A stretch of 44,378 nucleotides of DNA from Fibrobacter sp. (GTDB lineage: Bacteria; Fibrobacterota; Fibrobacteria; Fibrobacterales; Fibrobacteraceae). The number at the start of each line of letters is the position of its first letter. Within the stretch, counting starts at the first letter, position 1. Shown in pieces: positions 33,194 to 41,888 of the stretch. The notes under the pieces were generated by a model, which did no database searches, was not told the DNA's origin, and saw only the letters and a list, made by a program, of their open reading frames with translations. The position numbers were made by a program, and so were the translations under genes. The stretch lies in NCBI GenBank assembly GCA_024398955.1, contig JAKSIG010000023.1, positions 1-44,378 of the forward strand, read 5' to 3'.

Positions 33194-36100
33194 ATGATTT
33201 TGAAGAAAACAACGCTCATACTTGCCGCTGCTGCTGTGTTGGCTGGGGCTGCATCCATTTCGCCGGTCATCCCTAAGAAGGTTGACGGTTGTTACCAGAT
33301 TGGTTCCGCTGCCGAGCTGTATGGCTTTGCCGCTGTAGTCAATGGCTCTGACGCATTTAAACTTGAGTCCGACGCCTGCGGTAAGCTTACCGCGAATATC
33401 GTGGTGAACCAGAATGTTCTTGCTAATGACACCTTGAATGGGGATGGAAACAATTTTGTTCCCTGGACTCCCATGGTCGGTTTTAGCGGAAAATTCGATG
33501 GACAGTTCCATACTATTTCCGGTTTGTACTTCAATGATGATTCGTTTGAATATGCCGCTCTTTTCAGTACGGTAAAGGGTGGTGTGGAAGGAGACTCCAT
33601 TGTCATTGCCAATGTGGGGCTTGAGGACTCCTATATTCTGGGCAAATATTACGCAGCAGGCCTTGTGGGTCGATTTGAATCGGGTTACATGGCCATTGAG
33701 AATGTGTATAATATGGGCTTAATTCTTTCCTATATAAATGCCAAAGGAATTATGGCTGAAATGGGGAGCGTTGATACTTATCTCAACATCAGAAACGCTT
33801 ACAACGCAGGTCCCCTAGATAGAAATAAGGAAAACTGCGACGTAGTCAATATCGGCGCCAGTTATCGCGGTTATACATACGAAAATATTTTCGAAAGACC
33901 GGGTTGTAATATTTATACCGGGGCACATTCAACAACCATGACCATGGAGGAATTGGAAAACGGAACGATTGCCGCCTTGCTTCGTTATAACATGAGAGGT
34001 AAGGGCTGGGGACAGAATGTGGGCGTGGATAAGCATCCCGTATTTAGCGATGAAATAAAAAATTATGCAGGCAAAAGTGTGGTTTCTAGCCTGGCATTCC
34101 ACAATGTGGACCATGCGGAGGATTATCCGGACCATTATGTGGAATCGTCTATAGTCCAGCTTCCTGTTCCTGAACGTGATGGCTATCTGTTTATCAAGTG
34201 GTTTACGAAAGAAGGGCTTAAGGGTGATACCCTGGACAAGATTATCAGAAGTACAACGGGAGATCTTGACCTTTACGCCATGTGGGGAAAGATTCCTGAA
34301 GTGGTTGACGGTTGCTACGAAATAGGGACGGTGGAGGAATTGTACGGCTTTGCAGAAATCGTACGTCAGACAAATGTGATTCAGACGATGTCCTACGACG
34401 ATTACACTGAATTCTGTGCCAAGCTGACCGATGACATTGCCGTGGATACCGTAGGTGGATGGACCCGCTGGTTCCCCATACAGAAATTCCTTGGAACCTT
34501 CGATGGAAACGGAAAAACTATCTCTGGCCTGTACTATAACACTCTTTCTTCCAAGGGCGAAAACGTGGGCTTTATTGGCAGCACCGTTTCTATGAAAGGA
34601 AAGAAATCCGTCGTAAAAGATCTTGGCCTGTTGGATTATATGTTCAAGGGTGAGCGCTGCGCAGGCGCGATTGTAGGTTCTGCTGAGTCTACGGATATTC
34701 TTCGCGTCTATAGCAAGAAAGGCTCTGTGGAAGGAGGCATCGGTGGTGGAGGTATCGCTGGCTGCACCCTTTATGGAGTAAAGATTGAAGAATCCTATAA
34801 CGAGGGCTCTGTTTACGGTCGTGTTGGAATTGGTGGACTTGTTGGTAAGGCGGAAAGTGGAACCCTTATTGCCAACTCCTACAATACGGCTTCAATGAAC
34901 GGCAGTTCCTGCTGTGGTTACTCGGAAAGAGGCGGACTTATTGGTGATGGTTCTTCCAACGTCAAGATCATCAATAGCTTTAACCTGTTGACGACGTCTT
35001 CGGCTTTTGGCGCAGGCGGATTGGTGGGCCGCTATGGCTCCGTAGAGTATTATAATGCCTATGCCCTTGGTCAGGATGGCTCGTCAGGAATCGGCGTTAC
35101 GGAAAGCGATTACGAGGACGGAACGGTTGCCTACCTTCTGCGTGAATACAAGGATGATGAATATGATGGCTCCATGTGGGGACAGCATGTCGGCATAGAT
35201 AAGCACCCTGTGTTTACGGAAAACATCACCTTCAATGACGATGATATTAGCCTTGAACCCAAGATTCCGGAATTGAAGGATGGTTGCTTCCAGATTGGTT
35301 CCGTGAATGAACTTTATGGATTTACCTTTGAGGCCCATGCCTCCGTCATTGATTCCACAAGAATCACTGGAACATTGTGCGGTAAGCTGACCGAAGATAT
35401 TGTCGTCAATGAGAATCTTCTTGGCGGCATGTATGAACTGAGTTCCGGTAGCCATCTTTCCTGGCGTGGCATAAGGAACTTCAAGGGAATCTTTGATGGC
35501 GACGGCCATACAATTTATGGCCTGTACATGAATGGTTACGAAACCTATTCACGATGGGAAGATGAATACCTAGGCTTCTTTGAGTCTGTTTACAATACCA
35601 GTGAGACCGATACCACAAAGATCCTGAATCTTGGAATCGAGGACTCCTATTTTAGAAGCGTTCATAACAAAGCTGGTCTGATTTGTCAGGTCAAGTCAGA
35701 CTCCGGTTCTCTATTGATTAAGGGAACCCATGTGGATGGTTTATTTGATGGAAGCGGATATGCTGCAGGATTTGTTGAAGAATCCGCAGGTTCCGATATT
35801 ACTATTGTGGAATCCTATTTTGAGGGCAAGAATATCGGTTATGATTTGTCCTGCTTTATCAGGAGAGGCAAGGGCGACTTGCATATAAGAAACTCTTACT
35901 GCGACATTGATATCGGTGAAGACAAGTCCTATATCTTCGGTAGTACCAGTGGGAAGAATATTGTTGAAAATTCCTTCATCATGAGTTCTAGGTTGGGCTG
36001 TGAATATGATGAGGCTTCTACAATAACGAATTCCTATGCGATTCTTTCTGAAAATGATTACCTAATGAAGTTGGATAAAGTTTCCTATGTCACTCCAAGC

Positions 36101-37948
36101 CAACTTAGAAATGGAACTGTAGCAAAGCTGCTTCATGACTATAAGAGCGAATCCTTTGATGGTAGCGTTTGGGGGCAGAATGTCGGGGTGGATGATCATC
36201 CGGTCCTCAGTGGAGTTATTTCCAATTTGGATGTCAAGTTCTCCAAGCTTGTATTGGTAACCTACGATGGTGACAAGACTCTATATGCAGATGAGTATGC
36301 AGAGGGCATTGCCCTTGACTTGCCGGTTCCTGTACGAAATGGCTATGTATTCAAGGGATGGTACGACAATGATGCCTATGAAGGCAGCCCTGTGACTAGG
36401 GTTGCGGATACTGTCAAGGGCGAGGCGACCTACTATAGCAAGTGGTGGCATATTCCTACGCTGGTTGACGACTGTTACGACATATCCAGCGAGGATGAAT
36501 TGTTCATGTTTGCGGCCATTGTCAATGGTACCGAAGGCATAGAACAAAATGAATTTGCCTGCGGTAGCCTCTCTGCGGACATTGTGTTGAATGAGCAGGT
36601 CCTGGTTGACGGAAAGCTTAATGAAGACAAGAAGGAGACCTTTGTTTCCTGGCCTAGCTTGAGATCCTTTGGAGGAAAGATCTACGGCAATGGCCATTCT
36701 ATCTTTGGCCTATATGGAACCAGCTTCATTAACTTCGTGGGCGGAGGATCCCCTTCGAATCCTGTCTTGATCGATGGCCTTGGTATCAAGGATTCTTTTT
36801 TCAAGGGCACGTACAATGTGGCCGGCTTTATTGGTGACGCCCAAAAGTCCTATATCGTGATCTCCAATTCCTATAACGAAGCTACCGTGGAAGGCGTCAA
36901 GGCTTGTGGAGGCTTTGTCGGGAGTAACGATGAAACCCATGTGTTTGTGGTCAATTCCCATAATTCAGGTGTAATCAACTGCGACTATGATGGTGGCGGC
37001 CTGGTGGGCCTTGACCGTGAACTTAGAGGCTCCATATCGATCATGGATTCCTATAACGAGGGCCCTGTTACAGGCCTTGGTCAAATGGGCGGCCTTGTTG
37101 GCATGGCCATTGAGTATATCCGAATTGTAAATTCCTACAATGTAGGGGATGTCTCAGGAAAGTCGACAATTGGAGGTTTCCTTGGTCGTGGCGCAGATAC
37201 CAACATTGTTATCAATTCCTACAACAAGGGCTCTGTGACAGGAGATGAATTGACCGGAGCTCTGTTTGGCCGTATTTATACGAGTCTGGTGTCCATGGAA
37301 AACTCCTACTATGTGGATGGCCCTGTAATGGATACCTTGGCTAAGGCTGCTGCAGTTTCTGAATTCGAGGATGGTTCCTTGGCCAAGAAGCTCCATGATT
37401 ATGAAGGAGTGGGCTTTGATGGCTCTGCATGGGGGCAGAAGCCTACGGATTCCTATCCCAAGTTGAACGAGTCTGATTCCGACAAGAATCTTGCCTTGCT
37501 GATGTCACTTGCTCCCATTAGTTCAAGCAGTAACGAGGAAGAATCCAGTTCCAGTAGCGATCTGCAGGAAAGTTCTAGTTCCAAAGTTGAATCCAGCTCC
37601 AGCGAAGATGCTGTCGAATCCAGCAGCTCTGCTAAATCCAGTAGTTCCGTTGAATCCAGTAGTTCTGTCGCCGGCTCCAGTTCCAGCGGCAACGTGGGTA
37701 GCAGTTCTTCTACAACGGTTGTTGCCCTGAATCCATTACGTTTGCAGTCCTTTGATGTAAATGTCTTTGATGGAATGGTTCAAATCGTTAACGGCCCTGT
37801 TGGACAACGAGTCGCTTTGATGGATATGCAGGGACGAGTGATTTCTATAGGCAGAATTGAATCGTCTGTGATGAACCTGAATGTGCCGCAATCTGGCAGC
37901 TTCGTTCTTCGTGTTGCAAACCAGACCCGTGTGGTGAACGTACGATAA
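33194..37948 (+). CDS. Giant secreted GLUG-type repeat protein with Ser-rich linker and sorting tail
   Basis: 1584 aa from ATG 33194, with GGGGGG just upstream. Signal peptide: ILKKTTLILAAAAVLAGAAS. Four modules of ~300 residues each open with VDGCYxIGSxxELYGFA (starting near 27, 367, 691 and 1087) and close with WGQNVGVDxHPV (the fourth reads WGQKPTDSYPK). Inside each are GLUG-like repeats (GGLVGKAESGTLIANSYN, GGFLGRGADTNIVINSYNKG). Two Listeria-Bacteroides (Flg_new/InlB) repeats (GYLFIKWFTKEG, GYVFKGWYDN) lie between modules 1-2 and 3-4. Residues ~1440-1507 are poly-Ser linker. The last ~70 residues (VALMDMQGRVISIGR...LRVANQTRVVNVR) resemble a type IX secretion sorting domain. It is likely surface-displayed or released; adhesin or carbohydrate binding is plausible but unproven. 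Confidence 0.85.
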   Translation: MILKKTTLILAAAAVLAGAASISPVIPKKVDGCYQIGSAAELYGFAAVVNGSDAFKLESDACGKLTANIVVNQNVLANDTLNGDGNNFVPWTPMVGFSGKFDGQFHTISGLYFNDDSFEYAALFSTVKGGVEGDSIVIANVGLEDSYILGKYYAAGLVGRFESGYMAIENVYNMGLILSYINAKGIMAEMGSVDTYLNIRNAYNAGPLDRNKENCDVVNIGASYRGYTYENIFERPGCNIYTGAHSTTMTMEELENGTIAALLRYNMRGKGWGQNVGVDKHPVFSDEIKNYAGKSVVSSLAFHNVDHAEDYPDHYVESSIVQLPVPERDGYLFIKWFTKEGLKGDTLDKIIRSTTGDLDLYAMWGKIPEVVDGCYEIGTVEELYGFAEIVRQTNVIQTMSYDDYTEFCAKLTDDIAVDTVGGWTRWFPIQKFLGTFDGNGKTISGLYYNTLSSKGENVGFIGSTVSMKGKKSVVKDLGLLDYMFKGERCAGAIVGSAESTDILRVYSKKGSVEGGIGGGGIAGCTLYGVKIEESYNEGSVYGRVGIGGLVGKAESGTLIANSYNTASMNGSSCCGYSERGGLIGDGSSNVKIINSFNLLTTSSAFGAGGLVGRYGSVEYYNAYALGQDGSSGIGVTESDYEDGTVAYLLREYKDDEYDGSMWGQHVGIDKHPVFTENITFNDDDISLEPKIPELKDGCFQIGSVNELYGFTFEAHASVIDSTRITGTLCGKLTEDIVVNENLLGGMYELSSGSHLSWRGIRNFKGIFDGDGHTIYGLYMNGYETYSRWEDEYLGFFESVYNTSETDTTKILNLGIEDSYFRSVHNKAGLICQVKSDSGSLLIKGTHVDGLFDGSGYAAGFVEESAGSDITIVESYFEGKNIGYDLSCFIRRGKGDLHIRNSYCDIDIGEDKSYIFGSTSGKNIVENSFIMSSRLGCEYDEASTITNSYAILSENDYLMKLDKVSYVTPSQLRNGTVAKLLHDYKSESFDGSVWGQNVGVDDHPVLSGVISNLDVKFSKLVLVTYDGDKTLYADEYAEGIALDLPVPVRNGYVFKGWYDNDAYEGSPVTRVADTVKGEATYYSKWWHIPTLVDDCYDISSEDELFMFAAIVNGTEGIEQNEFACGSLSADIVLNEQVLVDGKLNEDKKETFVSWPSLRSFGGKIYGNGHSIFGLYGTSFINFVGGGSPSNPVLIDGLGIKDSFFKGTYNVAGFIGDAQKSYIVISNSYNEATVEGVKACGGFVGSNDETHVFVVNSHNSGVINCDYDGGGLVGLDRELRGSISIMDSYNEGPVTGLGQMGGLVGMAIEYIRIVNSYNVGDVSGKSTIGGFLGRGADTNIVINSYNKGSVTGDELTGALFGRIYTSLVSMENSYYVDGPVMDTLAKAAAVSEFEDGSLAKKLHDYEGVGFDGSAWGQKPTDSYPKLNESDSDKNLALLMSLAPISSSSNEEESSSSSDLQESSSSKVESSSSEDAVESSSSAKSSSSVESSSSVAGSSSSGNVGSSSSTTVVALNPLRLQSFDVNVFDGMVQIVNGPVGQRVALMDMQGRVISIGRIESSVMNLNVPQSGSFVLRVANQTRVVNVR

Positions 37949-37983
37949 TTCTAGGAACGTAATTCTAGAAGCGAATAAAAAGC

Positions 37984-38010
37984 AAAGACCTCGCATTTGC
38001 GAGGTCTTTT
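37984..38010. terminator. Bidirectional terminator between the giant protein gene and asd
   Basis: An 11-bp perfect stem AAAGACCTCGC / GCGAGGTCTTT with a 4-nt loop, T-run on the plus side and A-run on the other. It serves the plus-strand gene ending at 37948 and the minus-strand asd ending at 38055. Confidence 0.88.
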
Positions 38011-38054
38011 TGCTTATCGAGAGTTTGTGCTTACGATAACAGATTGAACCAATC

Positions 38055-39065
38055 TTAGAGCAACTCTGCAATCTGAACGGCGTTGAGAGCTGCGCCCTTA
38101 CGGATCTGGTCGCCGGTGAGCCACAGGGTGTTGCCGCAATCGTCTGCCAAGTCCTTACGGATACGGCCAACGTAAACGTCGTCGTGACCTGCGCTTTCCA
38201 GCGGCATGGGGTAGATGTAGTTCTGCGGATCGTCCTTCAGGAACACGCCCGGAGCGTTCTTGAGAGCAGCGCGGATTTCTTCAACGGAAACCGGCTTTTC
38301 AGTTTCGAACCACACGGATTCGGAATGAGAACGGAGAGAGCTAACGCGTACGCAAGTTGCACTGGTGCGAACATCAGAGTGCATGATCTTGCGGGTTTCG
38401 TTGAACATCTTCATTTCTTCCTTGGTGTAGTCATTTTCAGTCATCTTGTCGATCTGCGGAATGACATTGTATGCCAGCTGGAAGGGGAACTTCTTGATGT
38501 GGGTTGTGGAACCGGTTTCAATAATGTCCTTGTACTGCTGCTGGAGTTCTTCCATGGCAACAGCGCCAGCACCGCTTGCGCTCTGGTAAGAAGAAACGCG
38601 GATCTTCTTGATGTGGGAAATCTTTTCGATGGGATTCAAGACTACGACCATCATAATGGTGGTGCAGTTGGGGTTTGCGATAATGCCGCAACCGCCGTTT
38701 TCAGCCTTGTGGAGAGGAATGTCGCAAGCGTTCACTTCGGGAACGACCAGCGGAACATTGTCCATCATACGGAAGTAGCTGGTGTTGTCCACAACGACGG
38801 CGCCGTTTTCGACGGCGATAGGAGCGAATTCCTTGGAAACTGCAGCACCTGCAGAGGAGAGAACCAGGTCGACACCCTTGAATGCATCGGCGCAAGTCAG
38901 TTCCACCTTCAGCTTTTCACCCTTGAAAGTGAATTCCTTACCGACGCTACGTTCGGAAGCGAGAAGCTTGAGGTTCTGGAGAGGGAAGTTGCGCTGTTCC
39001 AGGATGGAAAGCAATTCCTGGCCGACGGCACCAGTGGCGCCCATGATGGCTACGTTACGAATCAT
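38055..39065 (-). CDS. asd: Aspartate-semialdehyde dehydrogenase
   Basis: 336 aa. NADP-dependent reduction of aspartyl phosphate to the semialdehyde, the branch point for lysine/diaminopimelate, threonine and methionine. The Rossmann motif GATGAVGQELL is at residues 9-19; catalytic Cys134 lies in NPNCTTIMM; SYQSASGAGA and the Arg/His pair in RVSSLRSHSESVW complete the active site. Length is typical. Its start overlaps the stop of the upstream membrane-protein gene by 4 bases (ATGA), and ssb lies before that, forming a three-gene operon. Confidence 0.96.
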   Translation of the reverse strand: MIRNVAIMGATGAVGQELLSILEQRNFPLQNLKLLASERSVGKEFTFKGEKLKVELTCADAFKGVDLVLSSAGAAVSKEFAPIAVENGAVVVDNTSYFRMMDNVPLVVPEVNACDIPLHKAENGGCGIIANPNCTTIMMVVVLNPIEKISHIKKIRVSSYQSASGAGAVAMEELQQQYKDIIETGSTTHIKKFPFQLAYNVIPQIDKMTENDYTKEEMKMFNETRKIMHSDVRTSATCVRVSSLRSHSESVWFETEKPVSVEEIRAALKNAPGVFLKDDPQNYIYPMPLESAGHDDVYVGRIRKDLADDCGNTLWLTGDQIRKGAALNAVQIAELL

Positions 39066-40024
39066 TGTTGATCCTGTTGTTCTTTTGTTTGTGGTTGATT
39101 GTTTGATTTTAAATTCTCGATGTCGTTTCGGAAACGTTCCAGATAAACATTCATTTGAGCAATCTGATTTCTAGACTGCTTGTACTGGTTTAGCTGTTCA
39201 TCGGGGTCTTCCTGAAGCGTATAGTTGTAAAGCGAATAGGCCGCAAGACGTAGGCATTCACTTGCTTGAATCAGCTCGGAGTGAGCTTCACTAGATTCAT
39301 GGGGGTGAAACAATCCGAGAACTTTTTTGTTCAAGGATGTCGCATTATTGTTTATAGCGAGAGCCTGCTGACTCCTAATTTCGCGATCGCTTTCGCTAAT
39401 GTTGGCAGCGATAGGCTCGAACTCATCAATAGATTTCATTAGAACCATCATACGATTGATGACGGTTTCTGCGTCATACTCGTAGCTTTCAAGACGCTTA
39501 AGGGCTGCTTCTCCGGAGACGTTTTGATTTGCGGGAGCCGCAGCCAGTGCTTTGCCCTTGGATTTGTTCGGCAAAATTTTACCGCCTTCACCTTTGGCAA
39601 AAGTGGAGATGTAATCTTGATATTGAGCGTTTGCCGCTGCTATTTCTGCAGGATTGTACTCTGCCGTGGGTATAAAGGTCGGACGGTCCCAATAGGCAAT
39701 TCCAAGAAAACCTGCAAACATGAAAACGGCCAAGAATATGTGACCCGTCTTCGTGGCGTGGTCTTCGCTCCTAATGGCGTAGATGACGCTTAAGAATAGC
39801 AGACTGATAAAGGCAAGCAGAAGCCCACCATCGCAGTTATAGGTAATGAACGAATTCTTCGCAAAATAGAAGATGCAATCTAGAATTACGACACATACGG
39901 ACAAACACACTCCCAAAATTTTCTGGAAGCGTGTTTCCGCTGCTGCTGACTGAAGAATCGCTGTAAAGGTGATTCCTAGTGGCAGAACCAGCATTAATGC
40001 TATTTCTGCAACCTGTTGGTTCAT
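39062..40024 (-). CDS. Four-helix membrane protein with cytoplasmic or periplasmic coiled-coil tail
   Basis: 320 aa, not recognised. Four hydrophobic helices near residues 5-25, 36-56, 66-85 and 92-111 are followed by ~200 polar residues rich in Ala/Glu/Gln with heptad pattern (for example SEDHATKTGH before helix 4 and AINNNATSLNKKVLGLF later) and a Gln-rich end (QPQTKEQQDQQ). The start is 16 bases after the ssb stop and the stop overlaps asd by 4 bases. Being placed between a DNA-replication gene and an amino-acid gene gives no clear hint of its role. Confidence 0.75.
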   Translation of the reverse strand: MNQQVAEIALMLVLPLGITFTAILQSAAAETRFQKILGVCLSVCVVILDCIFYFAKNSFITYNCDGGLLLAFISLLFLSVIYAIRSEDHATKTGHIFLAVFMFAGFLGIAYWDRPTFIPTAEYNPAEIAAANAQYQDYISTFAKGEGGKILPNKSKGKALAAAPANQNVSGEAALKRLESYEYDAETVINRMMVLMKSIDEFEPIAANISESDREIRSQQALAINNNATSLNKKVLGLFHPHESSEAHSELIQASECLRLAAYSLYNYTLQEDPDEQLNQYKQSRNQIAQMNVYLERFRNDIENLKSNNQPQTKEQQDQQ

Positions 40025-40040
40025 TAATCAGAAAGGTTCG

Positions 40041-40520
40041 TTAGAACGGCAAGTCTTCGTCCGCTCCGTCTGCCATGGGGGCGTCATAAGCGGGGGCGGA
40101 GTTCTGCTGGTTAAAGCTATTTCCTTGGTTGAAGCTATTGCTTTGGTTGTAGGAGCCTCCGCCAAAGTTGCCGCCATTCTGGTTACGCGGAGTCAGTAGC
40201 TGGAAGGTGTCCAGGCTGACTTCGGTTGCGTAGCGCTTCTGGCCGGAAGTCTGGTCTGTCCAGCTACGATTGGTGAGAGAACCTTCGACATAGAGGGTCA
40301 TGCCCTTGTGTACGCCAAGCTGTTCCATAGTTTCGGCAACCTTGCCCCAACCAACGATGTTGTGCCAGTCGGTCTGTTCCTTCTGTTCGCCATTGTTGTC
40401 GCGATAGCGGCGGGAAGTTGCTAAAGAGAAGGAAACTCGCTTACGGCCGGTGGGACCAGCACTGATGACGGGATCCTTGCCAATGTTTCCGATGAGCATC
40501 ACTTTGTTTAAATATGCCAT
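40041..40520 (-). CDS. ssb: Single-stranded DNA-binding protein
   Basis: 159 aa. The OB-fold (residues 1-105) includes LNKVMLIGNIGKDP, WHNIVGWGKVAETMEQLG and GMTLYVEGSLTNRSW. A Gly/Asn/Gln-rich linker (NGGNFGGGSYNQSNSFNQ) follows, and the acidic tip DEDLPF that recruits partner proteins ends it. It is the first gene of the operon with the membrane protein and asd. Confidence 0.96.
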   Translation of the reverse strand: MAYLNKVMLIGNIGKDPVISAGPTGRKRVSFSLATSRRYRDNNGEQKEQTDWHNIVGWGKVAETMEQLGVHKGMTLYVEGSLTNRSWTDQTSGQKRYATEVSLDTFQLLTPRNQNGGNFGGGSYNQSNSFNQGNSFNQQNSAPAYDAPMADGADEDLPF

Positions 40521-40639
40521 AAAATATGATTCCTGTTTTTTATTTTTTTTGTTTCGATAAAAAAGATAAAAAATTTAGATGTCACAAAAGTGTCAATTTT
40601 CTTGATATAGCCCATTATAGCCCTTTTTGCAAACAGTTG

Positions 40640-40670
40640 TTGACAAAAAACACCCTACAAGAGCTATCTT
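40640..40670 (+). promoter_or_regulatory. Candidate sigma70-type promoter for the NamZ-like gene
   Basis: TTGACA at 40640-40645 and TATCTT at 40665-40670, with a spacer of 19 bases, slightly long. It sits 40 bases upstream of the ATG in an AT-rich gap shared with the divergent ssb operon. Confidence 0.5.
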
Positions 40671-40709
40671 TCCATCCGTACTTATAATTCGTAATTCATA
40701 ATTAATATC

Positions 40710-41807
40710 ATGGTTACTTTAGCACTCTCCAATTTCGAAAAGACTTTCCCTTCCGCCCTTCGTGGCAAGCGCCTTGGCGCAGTCCTTCATCCCGCCTCTG
40801 TCTGTGCAGACCTGAGCTACACTCTGGATCTTCTTAAGTCCTACGACGGCAAGTTGTTTAAGTTGTCTGCATTGTTCGGACCCCAGCATGGTATCAAGGG
40901 CCACACCCAGGACAACATGATTGAATGGGAAGGTTACACCGACCCGGAACTTGGTATTCCCGTTTATAGCCTGTACGGTGAACACCGCGAACCCACTGCA
41001 GAAATGCTTTCTCATGTGGATGCTCTCCTGGTGGATTTGCAGGATGTGGGTGCTCGTTACTACACCTTCATCTGGACCCTTTACCTGTGCATGAAGGCTT
41101 GCGAAAAGCAGGGCATTCCCGTTGTGGTTGTAGACCGCCCGAACCCCATAAACTGCGTGGATGAAGAAGGCCCGGTGCTGGACCTGAACTACACAAGCTT
41201 TGTTGGTCTCCACAGCATCCGTACCCGTCATGCAAAGACCATCGGCGAACTGGCCGAACAGTTCAAGGCTGAATGCTTCCCCAAGTGCGAACTTTACGTG
41301 ATGCGCATGGAAGGCTACGACAAGAAGATGTGGTACGACCAGACCGGTCTTCCCTGGATTTTGCCTAGCCCCAACATGCCCACCTTGGATACCGCCATCG
41401 TGTATCCCGGCATGTGCCTGTTCGAAGCCACCAATGTCAGCGAGGGCCGCGGCACTACTCGTCCCTTCGAAATCTTTGGCGCACCCTTCATCGATGCTGT
41501 CAAGCTTTGCAAGTACATGAACGGCCTGAAGTTGCCTGGCGTCTACTTCCGCGAAAACTACTTCCAGCCCACCTTCCACAAGGGTGCTGGCCAGATTTGC
41601 GGCGGTGCGCAGATTCATGTTCTGGACCGCGACAAGTTCCGCAGTTTTGACATGGCCATTAAGCTTCTGCAGTACATCTTCAACGAATATCCCAAGGATT
41701 TCGCCTGGAAGCAGCCGCCTTACGAATACGAATTCCACAAGCTGCCCATCGACATTCTGCTGGGCAACGGAACCTTCCGTAAGGAATTTATCGAAAGTTC
41801 GATTTGA
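40710..41807 (+). CDS. DUF1343 / NamZ-like exo-beta-N-acetylmuramidase
   Basis: 365 aa. DUF1343 members such as NamZ release N-acetylmuramic acid from the non-reducing ends of peptidoglycan fragments. Family segments seen are LSALFGPQHGIKGHTQDN, DALLVDLQDVGARYYTFIWT, VVVVDRPNPIN, MPTLDTAIVYPGMCLFEATN and SEGRGTTRPFEIFGAPFI. No signal peptide is present, while many NamZ relatives are exported, so this one may act in the cytoplasm on recycled fragments. The substrate is inferred from the family. A strong terminator follows. Confidence 0.87.
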   Translation: MVTLALSNFEKTFPSALRGKRLGAVLHPASVCADLSYTLDLLKSYDGKLFKLSALFGPQHGIKGHTQDNMIEWEGYTDPELGIPVYSLYGEHREPTAEMLSHVDALLVDLQDVGARYYTFIWTLYLCMKACEKQGIPVVVVDRPNPINCVDEEGPVLDLNYTSFVGLHSIRTRHAKTIGELAEQFKAECFPKCELYVMRMEGYDKKMWYDQTGLPWILPSPNMPTLDTAIVYPGMCLFEATNVSEGRGTTRPFEIFGAPFIDAVKLCKYMNGLKLPGVYFRENYFQPTFHKGAGQICGGAQIHVLDRDKFRSFDMAIKLLQYIFNEYPKDFAWKQPPYEYEFHKLPIDILLGNGTFRKEFIESSI

Positions 41808-41830
41808 TGTCTGATTTTTGTTTAAAAATG

Positions 41831-41870
41831 AACGATTTCCGTGTTGTGCGACTCGGAAATCGTTTTTTTT
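41831..41870. terminator. Terminator after the NamZ-like gene
   Basis: An 11-bp perfect stem AACGATTTCCG (41831-41841) / CGGAAATCGTT (41854-41864), 12-nt loop, then a run of eight T. It lies 24 bases after the stop and could also help the convergent hipA. Confidence 0.88.
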
Positions 41871-41888
41871 GTGGTGTAATGAATGTTT

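Noticed and set aside
38184..39071. 295-codon plus-strand ORF opposite asd
   Set aside because: asd is certain from catalytic motifs; the opposite frame is a composition effect.
40719..41738. 339-codon minus-strand ORF opposite the NamZ-like gene
   Set aside because: Antisense shadow of a conserved DUF1343 gene; no motif, no ribosome-binding site.
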